From Mycolicibacterium sp. P1-18 (GTDB lineage: Bacteria > Actinomycetota > Actinomycetes > Mycobacteriales > Mycobacteriaceae): a stretch of 64,000 nt of DNA. The notes beneath the pieces were generated by a model. It was not told where the DNA came from, did no database searches, and worked only from the letters and a program-made list of their open reading frames with translations. Numbering within the stretch: position 1 is the stretch's first letter; each line of letters begins with the position of its first letter. Below are positions 11,662 to 20,137 of the stretch, piece by piece. The DNA lies in NCBI RefSeq assembly GCF_008329535.1, contig NZ_NPKR01000006.1:124001-188000 (forward strand). The letters run 5' to 3'. Position numbers and translations under genes: made by a program.

Positions 11662-12150
11662 GTGCAGTTCGACGTCGTCATCGAGATCCCGAAGGGGTCG
11701 CGCAACAAGTACGAGGTGGACCACGAGACCGGCCGGGTCAAGCTCGACCGCTACCTCTACACGGCGTTCGGTTACCCCGCGGACTACGGGTTCTTCGAGA
11801 ACACCCTCGGCGAGGACGGCGATCCGCTGGACGCGCTGGTCCTGCTGCCCGAGTCCGTCTTCCCCGGGTGCGTCGTCGAGGCGCGGCCGGTGGCGATGTT
11901 CAAGATGACCGACGAGGCCGGCGGCGACGACAAGCTGCTGTGCGTGCCCGCGGGCGATCCGCGGTGGGACCACATCCAGGACCTGGCCGACGTGCCGCCG
12001 TTCGAGCTCGAGGCCATCAAGCACTTCTTCGTGCACTACAAGGACCTGGAGCCGGGCAAGTTCGTCAAGGCCGCCGACTGGGCGGGCCGCGAAGAGGCCG
12101 AGGCCGAGTTGCAGCGGTCGGTGGAGCGGTTCAAGACCACGGGGCACTAG
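11662..12150 (+). CDS. ppa: Inorganic pyrophosphatase
   Basis: Soluble family I pyrophosphatase hydrolysing PPi released by biosynthetic reactions. The 162-residue protein has the [10 protein letters not shown] start and the metal-binding [10 protein letters not shown] motif with D52, D54 and D57, at normal bacterial length. Start is GTG 11662, six bases after AAGGAG. Divergent from dacB, as in Mtb (Rv3628). The genes after it are not those of Mtb: it marks the left edge of the accessory block. Confidence 0.97.
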   Translation: MQFDVVIEIPKGSRNKYEVDHETGRVKLDRYLYTAFGYPADYGFFENTLGEDGDPLDALVLLPESVFPGCVVEARPVAMFKMTDEAGGDDKLLCVPAGDPRWDHIQDLADVPPFELEAIKHFFVHYKDLEPGKFVKAADWAGREEAEAELQRSVERFKTTGH

Positions 12151-12197
12151 GCCCCCGCCCTGATTTAGCACCGACGTAACACTCGGCTAACGCGCCC

Positions 12198-12746
12198 GTG
12201 TCTTCGGGCTTCCATCCTGATGGTGTGCTGCTACACCAGGGAATCGGCCTCGACGCGTTCAACGCGTTGCCCGAGCGCAAGGCCGTGCACGCGCTCTACG
12301 AGTGCTGCAACAGCATGACGATGGCGCGGCACCTGACCTACGGTCGGCCCTATCCCAACCACGACGCCCTGTTCCGCCGGGCCGACGCCCTGTTGTTCGC
12401 GCTGCCGGAGTCGGCGGTCGACCAGATCCTCGACGCGTGCCCCGAGTTGGGCCGTCGGCCGCGCAGCGAGAAGAGCCAGGCCGAGCAGTGCGCCCTCTGG
12501 CACGACGACGCCGCCGTCATGACCGAGCTGGCGCAGTCGGCGCGCAGGTACGCGTCGAGCTTCGGGTTCGGGTTCGTGATGTACGTCGGCGGTCTCGACG
12601 CCCAAGCCGTCCTGTCGGCGATGACCGACCGCCTGCACAACGAGGTCGACACCGAGCGCAAGGTGGTCCGCAACGAGCTGGCGAAGATCAACCGGTCGCG
12701 GCTGGAGCGCATGCTCGGGCCAGAGGGCGGATACCAGAACTGGTAG
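12198..12746 (+). CDS. OHCU decarboxylase-like protein (ureide pathway)
   Basis: A 182-residue all-helical protein of the 2-oxo-4-hydroxy-4-carboxy-5-ureidoimidazoline decarboxylase family, whose members finish urate oxidation to allantoin. Supporting it: the FNALPERKAVHALYECCNS opening, the RADALLFALP segment, SQAEQ with E96, FGFGFVMYVGG, and the C-terminal RNELAKINRSRLERML helix. At the place where characterised enzymes have the catalytic His of an HP-x-[IL]-[GA] motif, this protein reads ACPELG with C81. The GTG at 12198 is used; the GTG at 12225 would start at LLHQGIG and may be the real start. The next gene is allantoicase, supporting a ureide role. Confidence 0.8.
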   Translation: MSSGFHPDGVLLHQGIGLDAFNALPERKAVHALYECCNSMTMARHLTYGRPYPNHDALFRRADALLFALPESAVDQILDACPELGRRPRSEKSQAEQCALWHDDAAVMTELAQSARRYASSFGFGFVMYVGGLDAQAVLSAMTDRLHNEVDTERKVVRNELAKINRSRLERMLGPEGGYQNW

Positions 12747-12762
12747 AGGTTCGTGCGCTCAC

Positions 12763-12768
12763 TAGGGT
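12763..12768 (+). promoter_or_regulatory. Predicted -10 element for alc (leaderless)
   Basis: TAGGGT lies 6 nt before the GTG at 12775, predicting a leaderless mRNA for allantoicase separate from the upstream gene's transcript. Confidence 0.45.
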
Positions 12769-12774
12769 TGTCCC

Positions 12775-13809
12775 GTGAGCACCCCGCCTGAGAAGACCCG
12801 GACGCATTCGCACTTCCTCTCCCTGCCGGATCTGGCCGCCCGGCCCGCCGGTGGTGCCGTGCTCTGGGCCAACGACGAACTGTTCGCCGAGAAGGAGAAC
12901 CTGATCAAGCCCAAGGCGGCCGAGTTCCGGCCCGCCACGTTCGGGCACAAGGGCCAGGTCTACGACGGCTGGGAGACTCGCAGACGCCGTGACCTGCAAG
13001 CGAATTCGCACGACGCCGCGATCGTGCGGCTCGGCGTTCCCGGAATCGTCCGCGGGGTGGTCGTCGACACCGCGTGGTTTACCGGCAACTACCCGCCGCA
13101 GATCTCGGTCGAGGGCGCCTACGTGGCGGGGTACCCGTCGGTCGACGAGCTGGTCGAGAACACCGAGTGGACCACGCTGGTCGAACGCTCCGGCGTGAAC
13201 GGCGACACCAGCAACCCGTTCGAGATCACCTCGTCCCGACGCTGGTCGCACGTGCGGCTGTCGATCTACCCCGACGGCGGCGTCGCCCGGTTCCGCGTGC
13301 ACGGCGAGGGCCTGCCGAACCCCGACTTCGCCGCTGGCATGACGATCGACCTCGCGGCGCTGGAGAACGGCGGGCGAATCACCGCCTGCTCCAACATGTT
13401 CTACGGTTCACCGAACAACCTCCTGCTGCCCGGCAACGCACGGACGATGGGCGACGGCTGGGAGACCTCCCGCCGAAGGGATTCCGGAAACGACTGGGTG
13501 CAGGTGCATCTGGCCGGCCGCGGCACCGTCAACGCCGCCGAACTCGACACCTCGTACTTCCTCGGCAACGCCCCGGGGGTCGGCAGGCTGTCCGGGCGCG
13601 ACGGTGACGGCGAGTGGTTCGAGATTCTGCCCGCCACCGATCTGCGGCCCGACACCCGGCACCGCTTCCTGATCGCCGACGACCGGCCCGTCACGGAGGC
13701 GCGGCTCGACATCCACCCCGACGGCGGCATGGCACGGCTGCGGCTGTTCGGCAGCCTGACCGACGACGGTCTGCACCGGATCCGGCAGGACTGGGACGCC
13801 AGCGCCTGA
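12775..13809 (+). CDS. alc: Allantoicase
   Basis: Allantoicase hydrolyses allantoate to ureidoglycolate and urea. The 344-residue protein is made of two homologous jelly-roll domains, seen as repeated motifs: GQVYDGWETRRRRD/GDGWETSRRRD, DTAWFTGN/DTSYFLGN, IYPDGGVARFR/IHPDGGMARLR. It also has the SNMFYGSPNNLLLPG loop joining them. The length is typical. The start is GTG 12775. It follows the OHCU-decarboxylase-like gene by 28 bp on the same strand. No allantoinase or urate oxidase is present in the window, so the rest of the pathway must be elsewhere. Confidence 0.93.
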   Translation: MSTPPEKTRTHSHFLSLPDLAARPAGGAVLWANDELFAEKENLIKPKAAEFRPATFGHKGQVYDGWETRRRRDLQANSHDAAIVRLGVPGIVRGVVVDTAWFTGNYPPQISVEGAYVAGYPSVDELVENTEWTTLVERSGVNGDTSNPFEITSSRRWSHVRLSIYPDGGVARFRVHGEGLPNPDFAAGMTIDLAALENGGRITACSNMFYGSPNNLLLPGNARTMGDGWETSRRRDSGNDWVQVHLAGRGTVNAAELDTSYFLGNAPGVGRLSGRDGDGEWFEILPATDLRPDTRHRFLIADDRPVTEARLDIHPDGGMARLRLFGSLTDDGLHRIRQDWDASA

Positions 13810-13819
13810 GGCTCCGGCC

Positions 13820-14191
13820 CTAGAACGCCCAGTTGCCGAAGCGACCCCAGGCCACCACCAGGGCCATCACCAGCAGCGCGACGGCGGGCAGCGCTCCCGT
13901 GACCTCCTTGCGGCGCAGGTGGAAGGCGACGGCGCCGGCCATGACGACGGCCACGCCGACGGCGGCCCACGGGACGAGCACCGGGGCGACGTGCACCAGG
14001 GCGGGCACGACGAGGCCGATGCCGCCGAGCACCTCGAGGACGCCGATCCCCTTGATGGCCCCGGCGGGTAGGTCGCCGAGTTCCATTCCCTTGTCGGCCA
14101 ATCCGTCCTTGGGGGTGATCAGCTTGAGCGTTCCGGCGCCCAGCATCGCCACGGCCAGTATCCCGGCGAGTATCCACAGCACGACGTTCAT
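13820..14191 (-). CDS. DoxX-family membrane protein
   Basis: A 123-residue protein with four predicted membrane helices (about 3-19, 43-63, 70-90 and 99-115) and the DoxX-like features GxxKL at the first helix and VLEVLGGIGL in the second. DoxX-family proteins are small inner-membrane proteins associated with redox stress and thiosulfate/quinone metabolism. The ATG at 14191 is preceded by GAGGGA. It diverges from the marR gene, and the shared intergenic region has two operator-like inverted repeats overlapping its predicted promoter, so repression by that MarR protein is likely. Confidence 0.85.
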   Translation of the reverse strand: MNVVLWILAGILAVAMLGAGTLKLITPKDGLADKGMELGDLPAGAIKGIGVLEVLGGIGLVVPALVHVAPVLVPWAAVGVAVVMAGAVAFHLRRKEVTGALPAVALLVMALVVAWGRFGNWAF

Positions 14192-14210
14192 CGACGGTCC
14201 CTCGTTCCTA

Positions 14211-14230
14211 TGACTTGATGATTCAAGTCA
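14211..14230. promoter_or_regulatory. Operator O1, perfect inverted repeat
   Basis: TGACTTGA-TGAT-TCAAGTCA has perfect 8-bp arms. It lies over the predicted doxX start point (about 14223) and is 32 bp centre-to-centre from a second copy, about three helical turns. A MarR dimer site is the natural reading. Confidence 0.7.
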
Positions 14231-14258
14231 ACGTAGAACCGATCACTTGAAGTGTCAA
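14230..14258 (-). promoter_or_regulatory. Promoter of the doxX-like gene
   Basis: On the minus strand TTGACA (14258-14253), a 17-bp spacer and TACGTT (14235-14230) form a near-consensus SigA-type promoter. The leader would be about 32 nt with GAGGGA before the ATG at 14191. Confidence 0.6.
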
Positions 14259-14262
14259 CTCA
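14243..14262. promoter_or_regulatory. Operator O2, imperfect inverted repeat
   Basis: TCACTTGA-AGTG-TCAACTCA repeats the ACTTGA-N4-TCAA core of O1 with 6 of 8 paired positions. It covers the -35 regions of both divergent promoters, so one repressor could close both genes. Confidence 0.6.
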
Positions 14263-14275
14263 GCTGGCCTAGCCT
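14247..14275 (+). promoter_or_regulatory. Promoter of the marR-like gene (leaderless)
   Basis: TTGAAG (14247-14252), a 17-bp spacer and TAGCCT (14270-14275) lie 6 nt before the ATG at 14282. The -35 overlaps operator O2, consistent with autoregulation. Confidence 0.6.
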
Positions 14276-14281
14276 TCTGGC

Positions 14282-14827
14282 ATGGGCGACGTCACCACCG
14301 GAGCAGACGAACCGCGCTGGCTCGACGATCGGGAACTCGGCGCATGGATGGCGTTGATGCGAATCCTCGTCGCGCTGCCCGCGAAACTCGACGGCCAACT
14401 CCGCAGCGACTCCCGCCTACGGCTGTACGAGTACCACGTCCTGGCCACGCTGGCCGATCAACCGACGAGGTCGATCGGCATGAAGGCGCTGTCCGGCTTG
14501 ACCAACGGATCGATGTCGCGGCTGTCGCACGTCGTGTCGCGACTCGAGGACCGCGGGTGGGTGGAGCGCCGGCCACATCCACGCGACGGCCGACTCACCG
14601 AGGCACACCTAACCGACGCGGGCTACCGCACGATCGTCGACGCGGCCCCCGCCCACGTCGCGACGGCGCGCGAACTGGTCGTCGACCGGCTTACGCCACA
14701 ACAGGTCTCGCAACTCCGCGACATCTGCCTGACCATCGGTGCCGGACTCGACGACGGCATGTCAGACCTGATGAGTCGCGCCGTCCACGCCAGAGGCGAG
14801 ACCCGCGAGATGGCGCCCGATCGGTAG
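14282..14827 (+). CDS. MarR-family transcriptional regulator
   Basis: A 181-residue winged-helix regulator. The segments RLYEYHVLATLADQPTRSIGMKALSGLTNGSMSRLSHVVSRLEDRGWVERR (described here by its parts: recognition helix SMSRLSHVVSRLE and wing HPRDGRLTEAHLTDAG) are typical MarR DNA-binding elements, with dimerisation helices at both ends. It diverges from the DoxX-like gene and the 90 bp between them carry two related inverted repeats, so it very probably represses that gene and itself. No ligand-binding residues can be named. Its last 66 bp overlap the 3' end of the convergent lhgO gene. Confidence 0.9.
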   Translation: MGDVTTGADEPRWLDDRELGAWMALMRILVALPAKLDGQLRSDSRLRLYEYHVLATLADQPTRSIGMKALSGLTNGSMSRLSHVVSRLEDRGWVERRPHPRDGRLTEAHLTDAGYRTIVDAAPAHVATARELVVDRLTPQQVSQLRDICLTIGAGLDDGMSDLMSRAVHARGETREMAPDR

Positions 14828-15973
14828 CGCCGCGGTCGCGGCCGGCGACGGCGAGTTGAGCACGTGGATCATCCTGGCGGTCCGCTCGACGACGAAGTCG
14901 TGGACCAGGTCACCGTTGCGCCGCACGGCCTGGGCGCGGATGCCCGCCTCGAGCGGCAACAGGTCGGCGACGGTCAAACCCGGTGCGTACTTGCGGCATT
15001 CGCGTAGATACCTCGTCTTGAACAACGAGTTGCCGATCTCCCTGACCCCGAGGCGCGCGTTGGCCCTCGCCACCCGCCACAGGCCGGGGAACGTCGCCAT
15101 CCGCGCCACGTCGCGCACGTCGACGGACGACTTCGGATAGCGCTCGCGGGCCAGGCCCAGTACGGCACTCGGCCCGACGGTGATGGCCCCGGCAATGGTG
15201 GGACTGAGGTGCACCCCGAGGAACGGCAGTTCCGGATCGGGCACCGGGTAGATCAGCCGCCGTACGAAACCCGCTCGCGTCGTGGGCAACTGGAAGTACT
15301 CGCCGCGGAAGGGCACGATCTGCACGTCGACCCGCACCCCGGCCAGCTCGGCCAGCCGGTCGGCCTGCAGACCCCCGCACACCACCAGCCGGTCACAGGT
15401 CACCGTCGTGGACCGCGTCGAGACCGTCACTCCCCGAGCGTCTTCGGCAATGGCGACGACGCGCTGGCCGGTGAGCACTGTGCCGCCCGCGCCGCGGACC
15501 AGCTCGGCCAGGGTCGTCGCCACCCGTCGGTAGTCCACGATTCCCGTCCTCGGCAGGTGCAGGGCGCCGAGTCCCGTGACGTTGGGCTCGAGTTCGGTCA
15601 GTTCGGGACGGCCGATCCGCCGGTAGGCGATGCCGTTGACCCCGGCCCGCTCCTGCAGGGCCGCCATGCGCGCCACTTCGGCGTCGGTGGTTGCGACGAT
15701 CAGCTTTCCGCACTCGTCGAACGGAATGTCGTGTGCGGCGCAGAACTCCTTGGTCGCCCGTTCCCCCGCCTTGCAGAACCGCGCCTTGAGGCTGCCGGGC
15801 TCGTAGTAGATGCCCGAGTGGATGACTCCGCTGTTGTGTCCGGTCTGATGTGAGGCGACCGACGACGCGGCCTCCAGCACGACGACGGTGGCGTCGGGCT
15901 CGGCCTCGAGGAGGTGGTGCGCGGTCGACAGGCCGACGATGCCGGCGCCGACGACGCAGTAGCGGCGGTGCAT
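14762..15973 (-). CDS. lhgO: L-2-hydroxyglutarate oxidase
   Basis: FAD-dependent oxidase returning L-2-hydroxyglutarate to 2-oxoglutarate, a metabolite-repair reaction. The 403-residue protein begins with the dinucleotide fold YCVVGAGIVGLSTAHHL and has family blocks SSVASHQTGHNSGVIHSGIYY (start S-S-V-A-S-H-Q-T-G-H-N-S) and VPFRGEYF. Length is typical of LhgO. The ATG at 15973 is 23 nt after the acyltransferase stop, so the two may be co-transcribed. Its stop lies inside the 3' end of the convergent marR gene. D-amino-acid oxidase-like relatives share the fold, but the Q-T-G-H-N-S block favours LhgO. Confidence 0.9.
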   Translation of the reverse strand: MHRRYCVVGAGIVGLSTAHHLLEAEPDATVVVLEAASSVASHQTGHNSGVIHSGIYYEPGSLKARFCKAGERATKEFCAAHDIPFDECGKLIVATTDAEVARMAALQERAGVNGIAYRRIGRPELTELEPNVTGLGALHLPRTGIVDYRRVATTLAELVRGAGGTVLTGQRVVAIAEDARGVTVSTRSTTVTCDRLVVCGGLQADRLAELAGVRVDVQIVPFRGEYFQLPTTRAGFVRRLIYPVPDPELPFLGVHLSPTIAGAITVGPSAVLGLARERYPKSSVDVRDVARMATFPGLWRVARANARLGVREIGNSLFKTRYLRECRKYAPGLTVADLLPLEAGIRAQAVRRNGDLVHDFVVERTARMIHVLNSPSPAATAALPIGRHLAGLASGVDGATHQV

Positions 15974-15996
15974 GGCCGAACCGTACTCGACGGCCG

Positions 15997-17283
15997 TCAG
16001 GCCAGCGCGGGCTTCTTCTTCGACCGAATGCGCTTGGCGTAGTTCATCGCCGGCTTCTCGATCAGGTAATAGGTGACGGCGCCGGCGAGGATGGTGACGG
16101 CCAGGGCGAGGACGATGTTCCAGAGCATCCCCGGCAGCGTGTCGCCGGCCATCCAGCCGATCCGGCCCAGCATCAGCAGCACCGGAAAGTGCCAGAGGTA
16201 CGCCGACAACGAGATCTCGCCGACGAAGCGAATCGGCCGGAAGTCCAACGCCGTCGCCAACCGGGACTTCTGGTGACGCGCCAGCGGCGCCACGACGATG
16301 AGGATCATCAGGGCGGCGACGACGCCGACACCGGCCGTCACGAACTGACTGGCGAACACCAGCAGTACGCCGCAGGCCAGCAGCACCGGCAGGATGGCGA
16401 CGGTGCTGATCGTCCGCACCCGGCGGCTCAGTCGCTCGGGCAGCTCACCACGTTCCATGGCGACGAACATGATGGCGGCCAGCATGCCGAAGGCGAAGTT
16501 GTCCGCATTGGTCAGGAAGCTCTTGGTGAACACCGCTGCCCAGTTGGGTCCCCAGTTCAGCAGCATGAAGTCGGTGGTGCCGGCGTGGGCGAAGACCACC
16601 GGGATGAGCGCCCGTCCGACCAGACCGAGGACGAGCAGGAACGCGGGCACCGCGGTGGCCAGCACCAGCGGGTTGACCGACAGGCGCTTGCGAAGGGCGA
16701 AGACGACCATGAACAGCAGGGGCAGCGAGGCGTAGAAGGCGTACTCGAGGGTCAGCGACCACGACGGGTTGATGCCGGTCTGGACGTAGGCCGGAAAGTA
16801 GGACTGCGTAAGGGTCAGGTTCGCGACGAGCATGCCGGGGTCGGTGATCATCGCGGTGCCGTCGTCGGTGCCCAGCGGCTGCAGCGTCGGGTTCTGCACG
16901 TAGGACACCTGCAGCACGAAGTTGACGAACAGGAAGATCAGCACGTAGGCGGGCATGATCCTGGCCAGTCGGTGCACCGTGTAGTCGGTGACGTTCGGCA
17001 GGGTCGCCGCGGTGCGGTCCTTGATCAGGTTGCGGACGAACGGCAGCGACAGCAGGAAGCCGCTGAGCACGAAGAAGTAGACCAGCGAGAACCCGAAGAC
17101 GTTGGTCTGCCAGGTTGCTGCCGTCTTCGGCGAGTAGTGACCGGTGATGTGGGTGACGGCGATGCTTAGGCACAGCAGTCCGCGGACGCCGTCGAGGCCG
17201 ATGATGCGGGCGCGCCGGGGCTTGGTCGACGCCGGCTCCGGGGAGCCTGAAGCCGGCGTGGCGCTGGTCACGTCCTGCGACAT
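15997..17283 (-). CDS. Acyltransferase family 3 (OafA/YrhL-like) membrane protein
   Basis: A 428-residue integral membrane acyltransferase with about ten helices. It opens with the family motif GLDGVRGLLCLSIAVTH containing the conserved His, followed by VYFFVLSGFLLSLPFVR and, later, NPSWSLTLEYAFY and LSAYLWHFPVL. Such enzymes O-acylate surface glycans or lipids using acyl-CoA from the cytoplasm. The C-terminus is strongly basic (RIRSKKKPALA). ATG 17283 is preceded by GGAG; the N-terminal ~25 residues are Ser/Pro-rich. The acceptor substrate cannot be predicted. Upstream lies a 444-bp gene-free interval. Confidence 0.88.
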   Translation of the reverse strand: MSQDVTSATPASGSPEPASTKPRRARIIGLDGVRGLLCLSIAVTHITGHYSPKTAATWQTNVFGFSLVYFFVLSGFLLSLPFVRNLIKDRTAATLPNVTDYTVHRLARIMPAYVLIFLFVNFVLQVSYVQNPTLQPLGTDDGTAMITDPGMLVANLTLTQSYFPAYVQTGINPSWSLTLEYAFYASLPLLFMVVFALRKRLSVNPLVLATAVPAFLLVLGLVGRALIPVVFAHAGTTDFMLLNWGPNWAAVFTKSFLTNADNFAFGMLAAIMFVAMERGELPERLSRRVRTISTVAILPVLLACGVLLVFASQFVTAGVGVVAALMILIVVAPLARHQKSRLATALDFRPIRFVGEISLSAYLWHFPVLLMLGRIGWMAGDTLPGMLWNIVLALAVTILAGAVTYYLIEKPAMNYAKRIRSKKKPALA

Positions 17284-17727
17284 TAGATCTCCAAACCTCA
17301 CCGCTCGGTCCCGCCATTGTCCACCCGTGGGACGCCGCCGTGGCGCCACCCGGGAGGAGAGTCGTCGCAGGACGTCGCCTCCGACCACTCGATGTCGATA
17401 GCTGAGACTCCACCACGTGAAACTCCGCAATCGCTGCCAGACCAGCAGGCGGGATTACGGGGGGTTGGTCCCAGCCAGTCGACCCGGAAAGGATAGCTTG
17501 CACGCGGTGATCATGCACATTACGTGGCATTACGCGACGCGGACAGATTGCTGGCAACGCGAACTCGAACGGCGGAACGTTCTCCGATACACCGCAATCG
17601 CCAGGTCATGGCGGGCACGGTCGACTGTCGGCACGCACGCGGCGCCGCCGAGCGCGAATTAGTCGCGGCCAAGGTCAATTACCGCCACCGGCGAACGTCG
17701 CGAGCTGTCGGGAACGTTTGCTGAGGG
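17284..17727. other. Gene-free interval upstream of the acyltransferase gene
   Basis: 444 bp between the acyltransferase start and the stop of the hydroxyacid dehydrogenase. Short open frames exist in several phases but have no ribosome site, coding character or recognisable product. Part of it (about 17500-17600) is visibly less GC-rich than the surroundings. It must carry the acyltransferase promoter; beyond that no feature could be assigned. Confidence 0.5.
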
Positions 17728-18705
17728 CTATCGCGCGACGACGTTGGCCAACGCCTCGCCGCGCGCCAACCGCCCCACGTTGGCGGCCACGTCGTCCGAC
17801 CGGCCCCGGAACGTGTCCGTCGTGACACCCGAGGAGTGCGGCGTCATCAGCACGTTGGCCAACTCGTGAAAGGGCAGCGCGCTGGGCACCGACTGACCAC
17901 CTGGCACCGGGTAGCGGTACCAGACGTCTATGGCGGCCGCGCGCAGGACGCCGGTGCGCAACGCCTCGTACAGGGCCCGCTCGTCGACCAGTGGCCCGCG
18001 GCCCACGTTGACCAGCACGCCGTCGGGACCGATGAGCTGCAATTCGCGACCGCCGATCATGCCCGCGGTGGCGGGGTTCAGCGGCGCGCTGAGCACCACG
18101 ACGTCGGACTCGGTGAGCAGTGCGTCGAGTCGCGAGATGTCGCCCGCCCAGGACAGCCCGTGGGCGGCGGCGTCCACGCGCCCGGATCCGGTGACGGCCG
18201 CGCCGGTGGCTCCGAGCCCGCGGAAGGCCTCCCAGGCGCGCTGCCCGATGTGCCCGAAGCCGACGAAGCCGATCCGGGCGTCACGCAGCGTCGGCAGCTG
18301 TGGAATGGAGTCGTCGTAGACCGACGTGGCCCACACCCCGCGCCGCAGTGCCCGGTCCTGGGCGAGGAAGTCGCGACGCAGCATCACCGCCGCCGAGAGC
18401 ACGTACTCCGCGATCGACCGCTCGTGATGGAAGGTGTTGGCCACCAGCACCCCCGGTGGCAGGGCGTCGAACTCGACCTTGTCGACGCCCGCGCCGACGA
18501 CGTGGATCAGCCGCAGCTTCTCGGTCAGGTCGGCCATCGCCGCGGTGAACCTGCTGCCGACGTAGACCTCGGCGTCGCGCAGTTCCTCCCGCAGCGTCGC
18601 CGGATCCTGCCCGGGGCGCCACACGACGTCGACGCCCGACGGCAGCGCGGCCTCGAAGCGCTCGCGGTGCGGGGCCAGGTTGGCATCGGCCAGCAGGATC
18701 TTCAC
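17728..18705 (-). CDS. D-2-hydroxyacid dehydrogenase (NAD(P)-dependent)
   Basis: A 325-residue dehydrogenase of the D-isomer-specific 2-hydroxyacid family. It has the Rossmann motif GFGHIGQRAWEAF in the expected place, the substrate-binding VGAGVDKVEFD, and the catalytic-region NVGRGPLVDERAL and DVW stretch ending with MTPHSSG, where the catalytic His would be. It starts three bases after the stop of the glucarate dehydratase and ends the diacid-sugar operon. A role in reducing tartronate semialdehyde or another 2-oxo acid from that pathway is inference from context. Confidence 0.85.
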   Translation of the reverse strand: MKILLADANLAPHRERFEAALPSGVDVVWRPGQDPATLREELRDAEVYVGSRFTAAMADLTEKLRLIHVVGAGVDKVEFDALPPGVLVANTFHHERSIAEYVLSAAVMLRRDFLAQDRALRRGVWATSVYDDSIPQLPTLRDARIGFVGFGHIGQRAWEAFRGLGATGAAVTGSGRVDAAAHGLSWAGDISRLDALLTESDVVVLSAPLNPATAGMIGGRELQLIGPDGVLVNVGRGPLVDERALYEALRTGVLRAAAIDVWYRYPVPGGQSVPSALPFHELANVLMTPHSSGVTTDTFRGRSDDVAANVGRLARGEALANVVAR

Positions 18706-18708
18706 TCG

Positions 18709-20055
18709 TCAGCTCCGTTGCAGTGCCGGTCGTTTGGGGTCGAACGTCCACCCGGGAATCAGATACTGCATGGCCACCGCGTCGTCCCGCGCGCCGAGGC
18801 CGTCGGTCAGATACAGCTGATGCGCCGCGGCCACCGCGTCCTCGTCGAGCTCGACCCCGAGTCCCGGCGCGTCGGGCACGTCGAGGTAGCCGTCCACGAT
18901 GTCGAACGGCCGCTTGGTGATTCGCTGGCCGTCCTGCCAGATCCAGTGGGTGTCGATCGCCGTCACCTCGCCGGGTGCCGCGGCGGCGACGTGGGTGAAC
19001 ATCGCCAGCGACACGTCGAAGTGGTTGTTGGAGTGCGATCCCCACGTGAGGCCCCACGCGTCGCACAGCTGCGCGACGCGCACCGAGCCGGCCATCGTCC
19101 AGAAGTGGGGGTCGGCCAACGGAATGTCGACGGCGCCGGCCCGGATCGCGTGACCGAGCTCGCGCCAGTCTGTCGCGATCATGTTGGTGGCGGTGCGCAG
19201 ACCCGTCGCCCGCTTGAACTCGGCCATCACCTCGCGGCCGGAGAATGCGCCCTCGGGGCCGACCGGGTCCTCCGCGTAGGCCAGCACGCCGTCGAGTTCC
19301 CGGCAGGTCCGTACGGCGTCGTCGAGCAGCCAGCCCCCGTTGGGATCCAGGGTGATTCGCGCATCGGGGAAGCGGTCGGCCAACGCGATGACGGCCTTGG
19401 CCTCGTCCGGTGCGGGCAGCACGCCGCCCTTGAGCTTGAAGTCGCGGAAGCCGTAGCGTTCCCGCGCGGCTTCGGCGAGGCGGACCACCGCGTCCGGCGT
19501 CATCGCCTCGTCGTGCCGGATGCGCTGCCAGTCGTCGGCGTCGTCGGGCTCGTCGGCGGCCGACCGGTAGGGCAGGTCGGTCTTGGTGCGATCACCCACG
19601 AAGAAGAGGTAGCCGAGGGCCTGCACGCGCCGACGCTGCTGGCCCTCGCCAAGGAGCGCCGCGACGGGCACCTCGAGGTGGCGGCCCAGCAGGTCGAGCA
19701 GCGCCGACTCGACGGCCGTCACCGCGTGCACGGTGACCCGCAGGTCGAAGGTCTGCGCGCCGCGTCCGGCGGCGTCGCGGTCGGCGAAGGTGGTGCGGAT
19801 GTCGGCCAGGACCGCGTGATGGTCCCCGATGCTGCGGCCCTCGACGATGCGGCGGGCGTCCTCCAGCGTGCGACGAATGGCGCCGCCGCCGGGCACCTCC
19901 CCCACTCCCACGTTGCCGTCGGAGTCGTTCAGGATCACCAGGTTTCGGGTGAAGAACGGTCCGTGGGCACCGCTGAGGTTGAGCAGCATGCCGTCGTGGC
20001 CGGCGATGGGCACCACCCTCATGGTGGTGACGACGGGGGTGCGGGACGGCCTCAT
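18709..20055 (-). CDS. gudD: Glucarate dehydratase (enolase superfamily), copy 1
   Basis: Dehydrates D-glucarate (or a related diacid) to 5-keto-4-deoxy-glucarate. The 448-residue protein matches the glucarate dehydratase branch: [13 protein letters not shown] with the K-x-K base, metal ligands in [14 protein letters not shown] and TNM, and the catalytic His region [18 protein letters not shown]. The N-terminus ([25 protein letters not shown], broken here as [12 protein letters not shown]...LSGAHGP) is typical too. Downstream of an IclR regulator and the ABC importer genes on the same strand. A second member of this family lies at 31017-32270. Confidence 0.9.
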   Translation of the reverse strand: MRPSRTPVVTTMRVVPIAGHDGMLLNLSGAHGPFFTRNLVILNDSDGNVGVGEVPGGGAIRRTLEDARRIVEGRSIGDHHAVLADIRTTFADRDAAGRGAQTFDLRVTVHAVTAVESALLDLLGRHLEVPVAALLGEGQQRRRVQALGYLFFVGDRTKTDLPYRSAADEPDDADDWQRIRHDEAMTPDAVVRLAEAARERYGFRDFKLKGGVLPAPDEAKAVIALADRFPDARITLDPNGGWLLDDAVRTCRELDGVLAYAEDPVGPEGAFSGREVMAEFKRATGLRTATNMIATDWRELGHAIRAGAVDIPLADPHFWTMAGSVRVAQLCDAWGLTWGSHSNNHFDVSLAMFTHVAAAAPGEVTAIDTHWIWQDGQRITKRPFDIVDGYLDVPDAPGLGVELDEDAVAAAHQLYLTDGLGARDDAVAMQYLIPGWTFDPKRPALQRS

Positions 20056-20102
20056 GCCGTCAGCCTACAAAGACGCTTTGATACTCGTCCAACACTCTTA
20101 TC

Positions 20103-20116
20103 GCATGGATTCATGC
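20103..20116. promoter_or_regulatory. Inverted repeat upstream of gudD
   Basis: GCATG-GATT-CATGC sits in the 82-bp gap between the iclR stop and the gudD start and could be an operator for the adjacent IclR protein. A TATCAA hexamer (minus strand) between it and gudD may be a -10. Confidence 0.35.
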
Positions 20117-20137
20117 TCGAATCGCATGCCGAAAGTG

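Noticed and set aside
12225..12746. Alternative start of the OHCU-decarboxylase-like gene at GTG 12225
   Set aside because: Not excluded, but neither start has a ribosome site or a -10 at leaderless distance, so the longer frame was kept and the alternative noted.
17417..17724. Small plus-strand ORFs (81 and 66 codons) in the 444-bp gap
   Set aside because: No ribosome site, no -10 at the leaderless distance, mixed Arg/Ala-rich text in several phases, no recognisable family.
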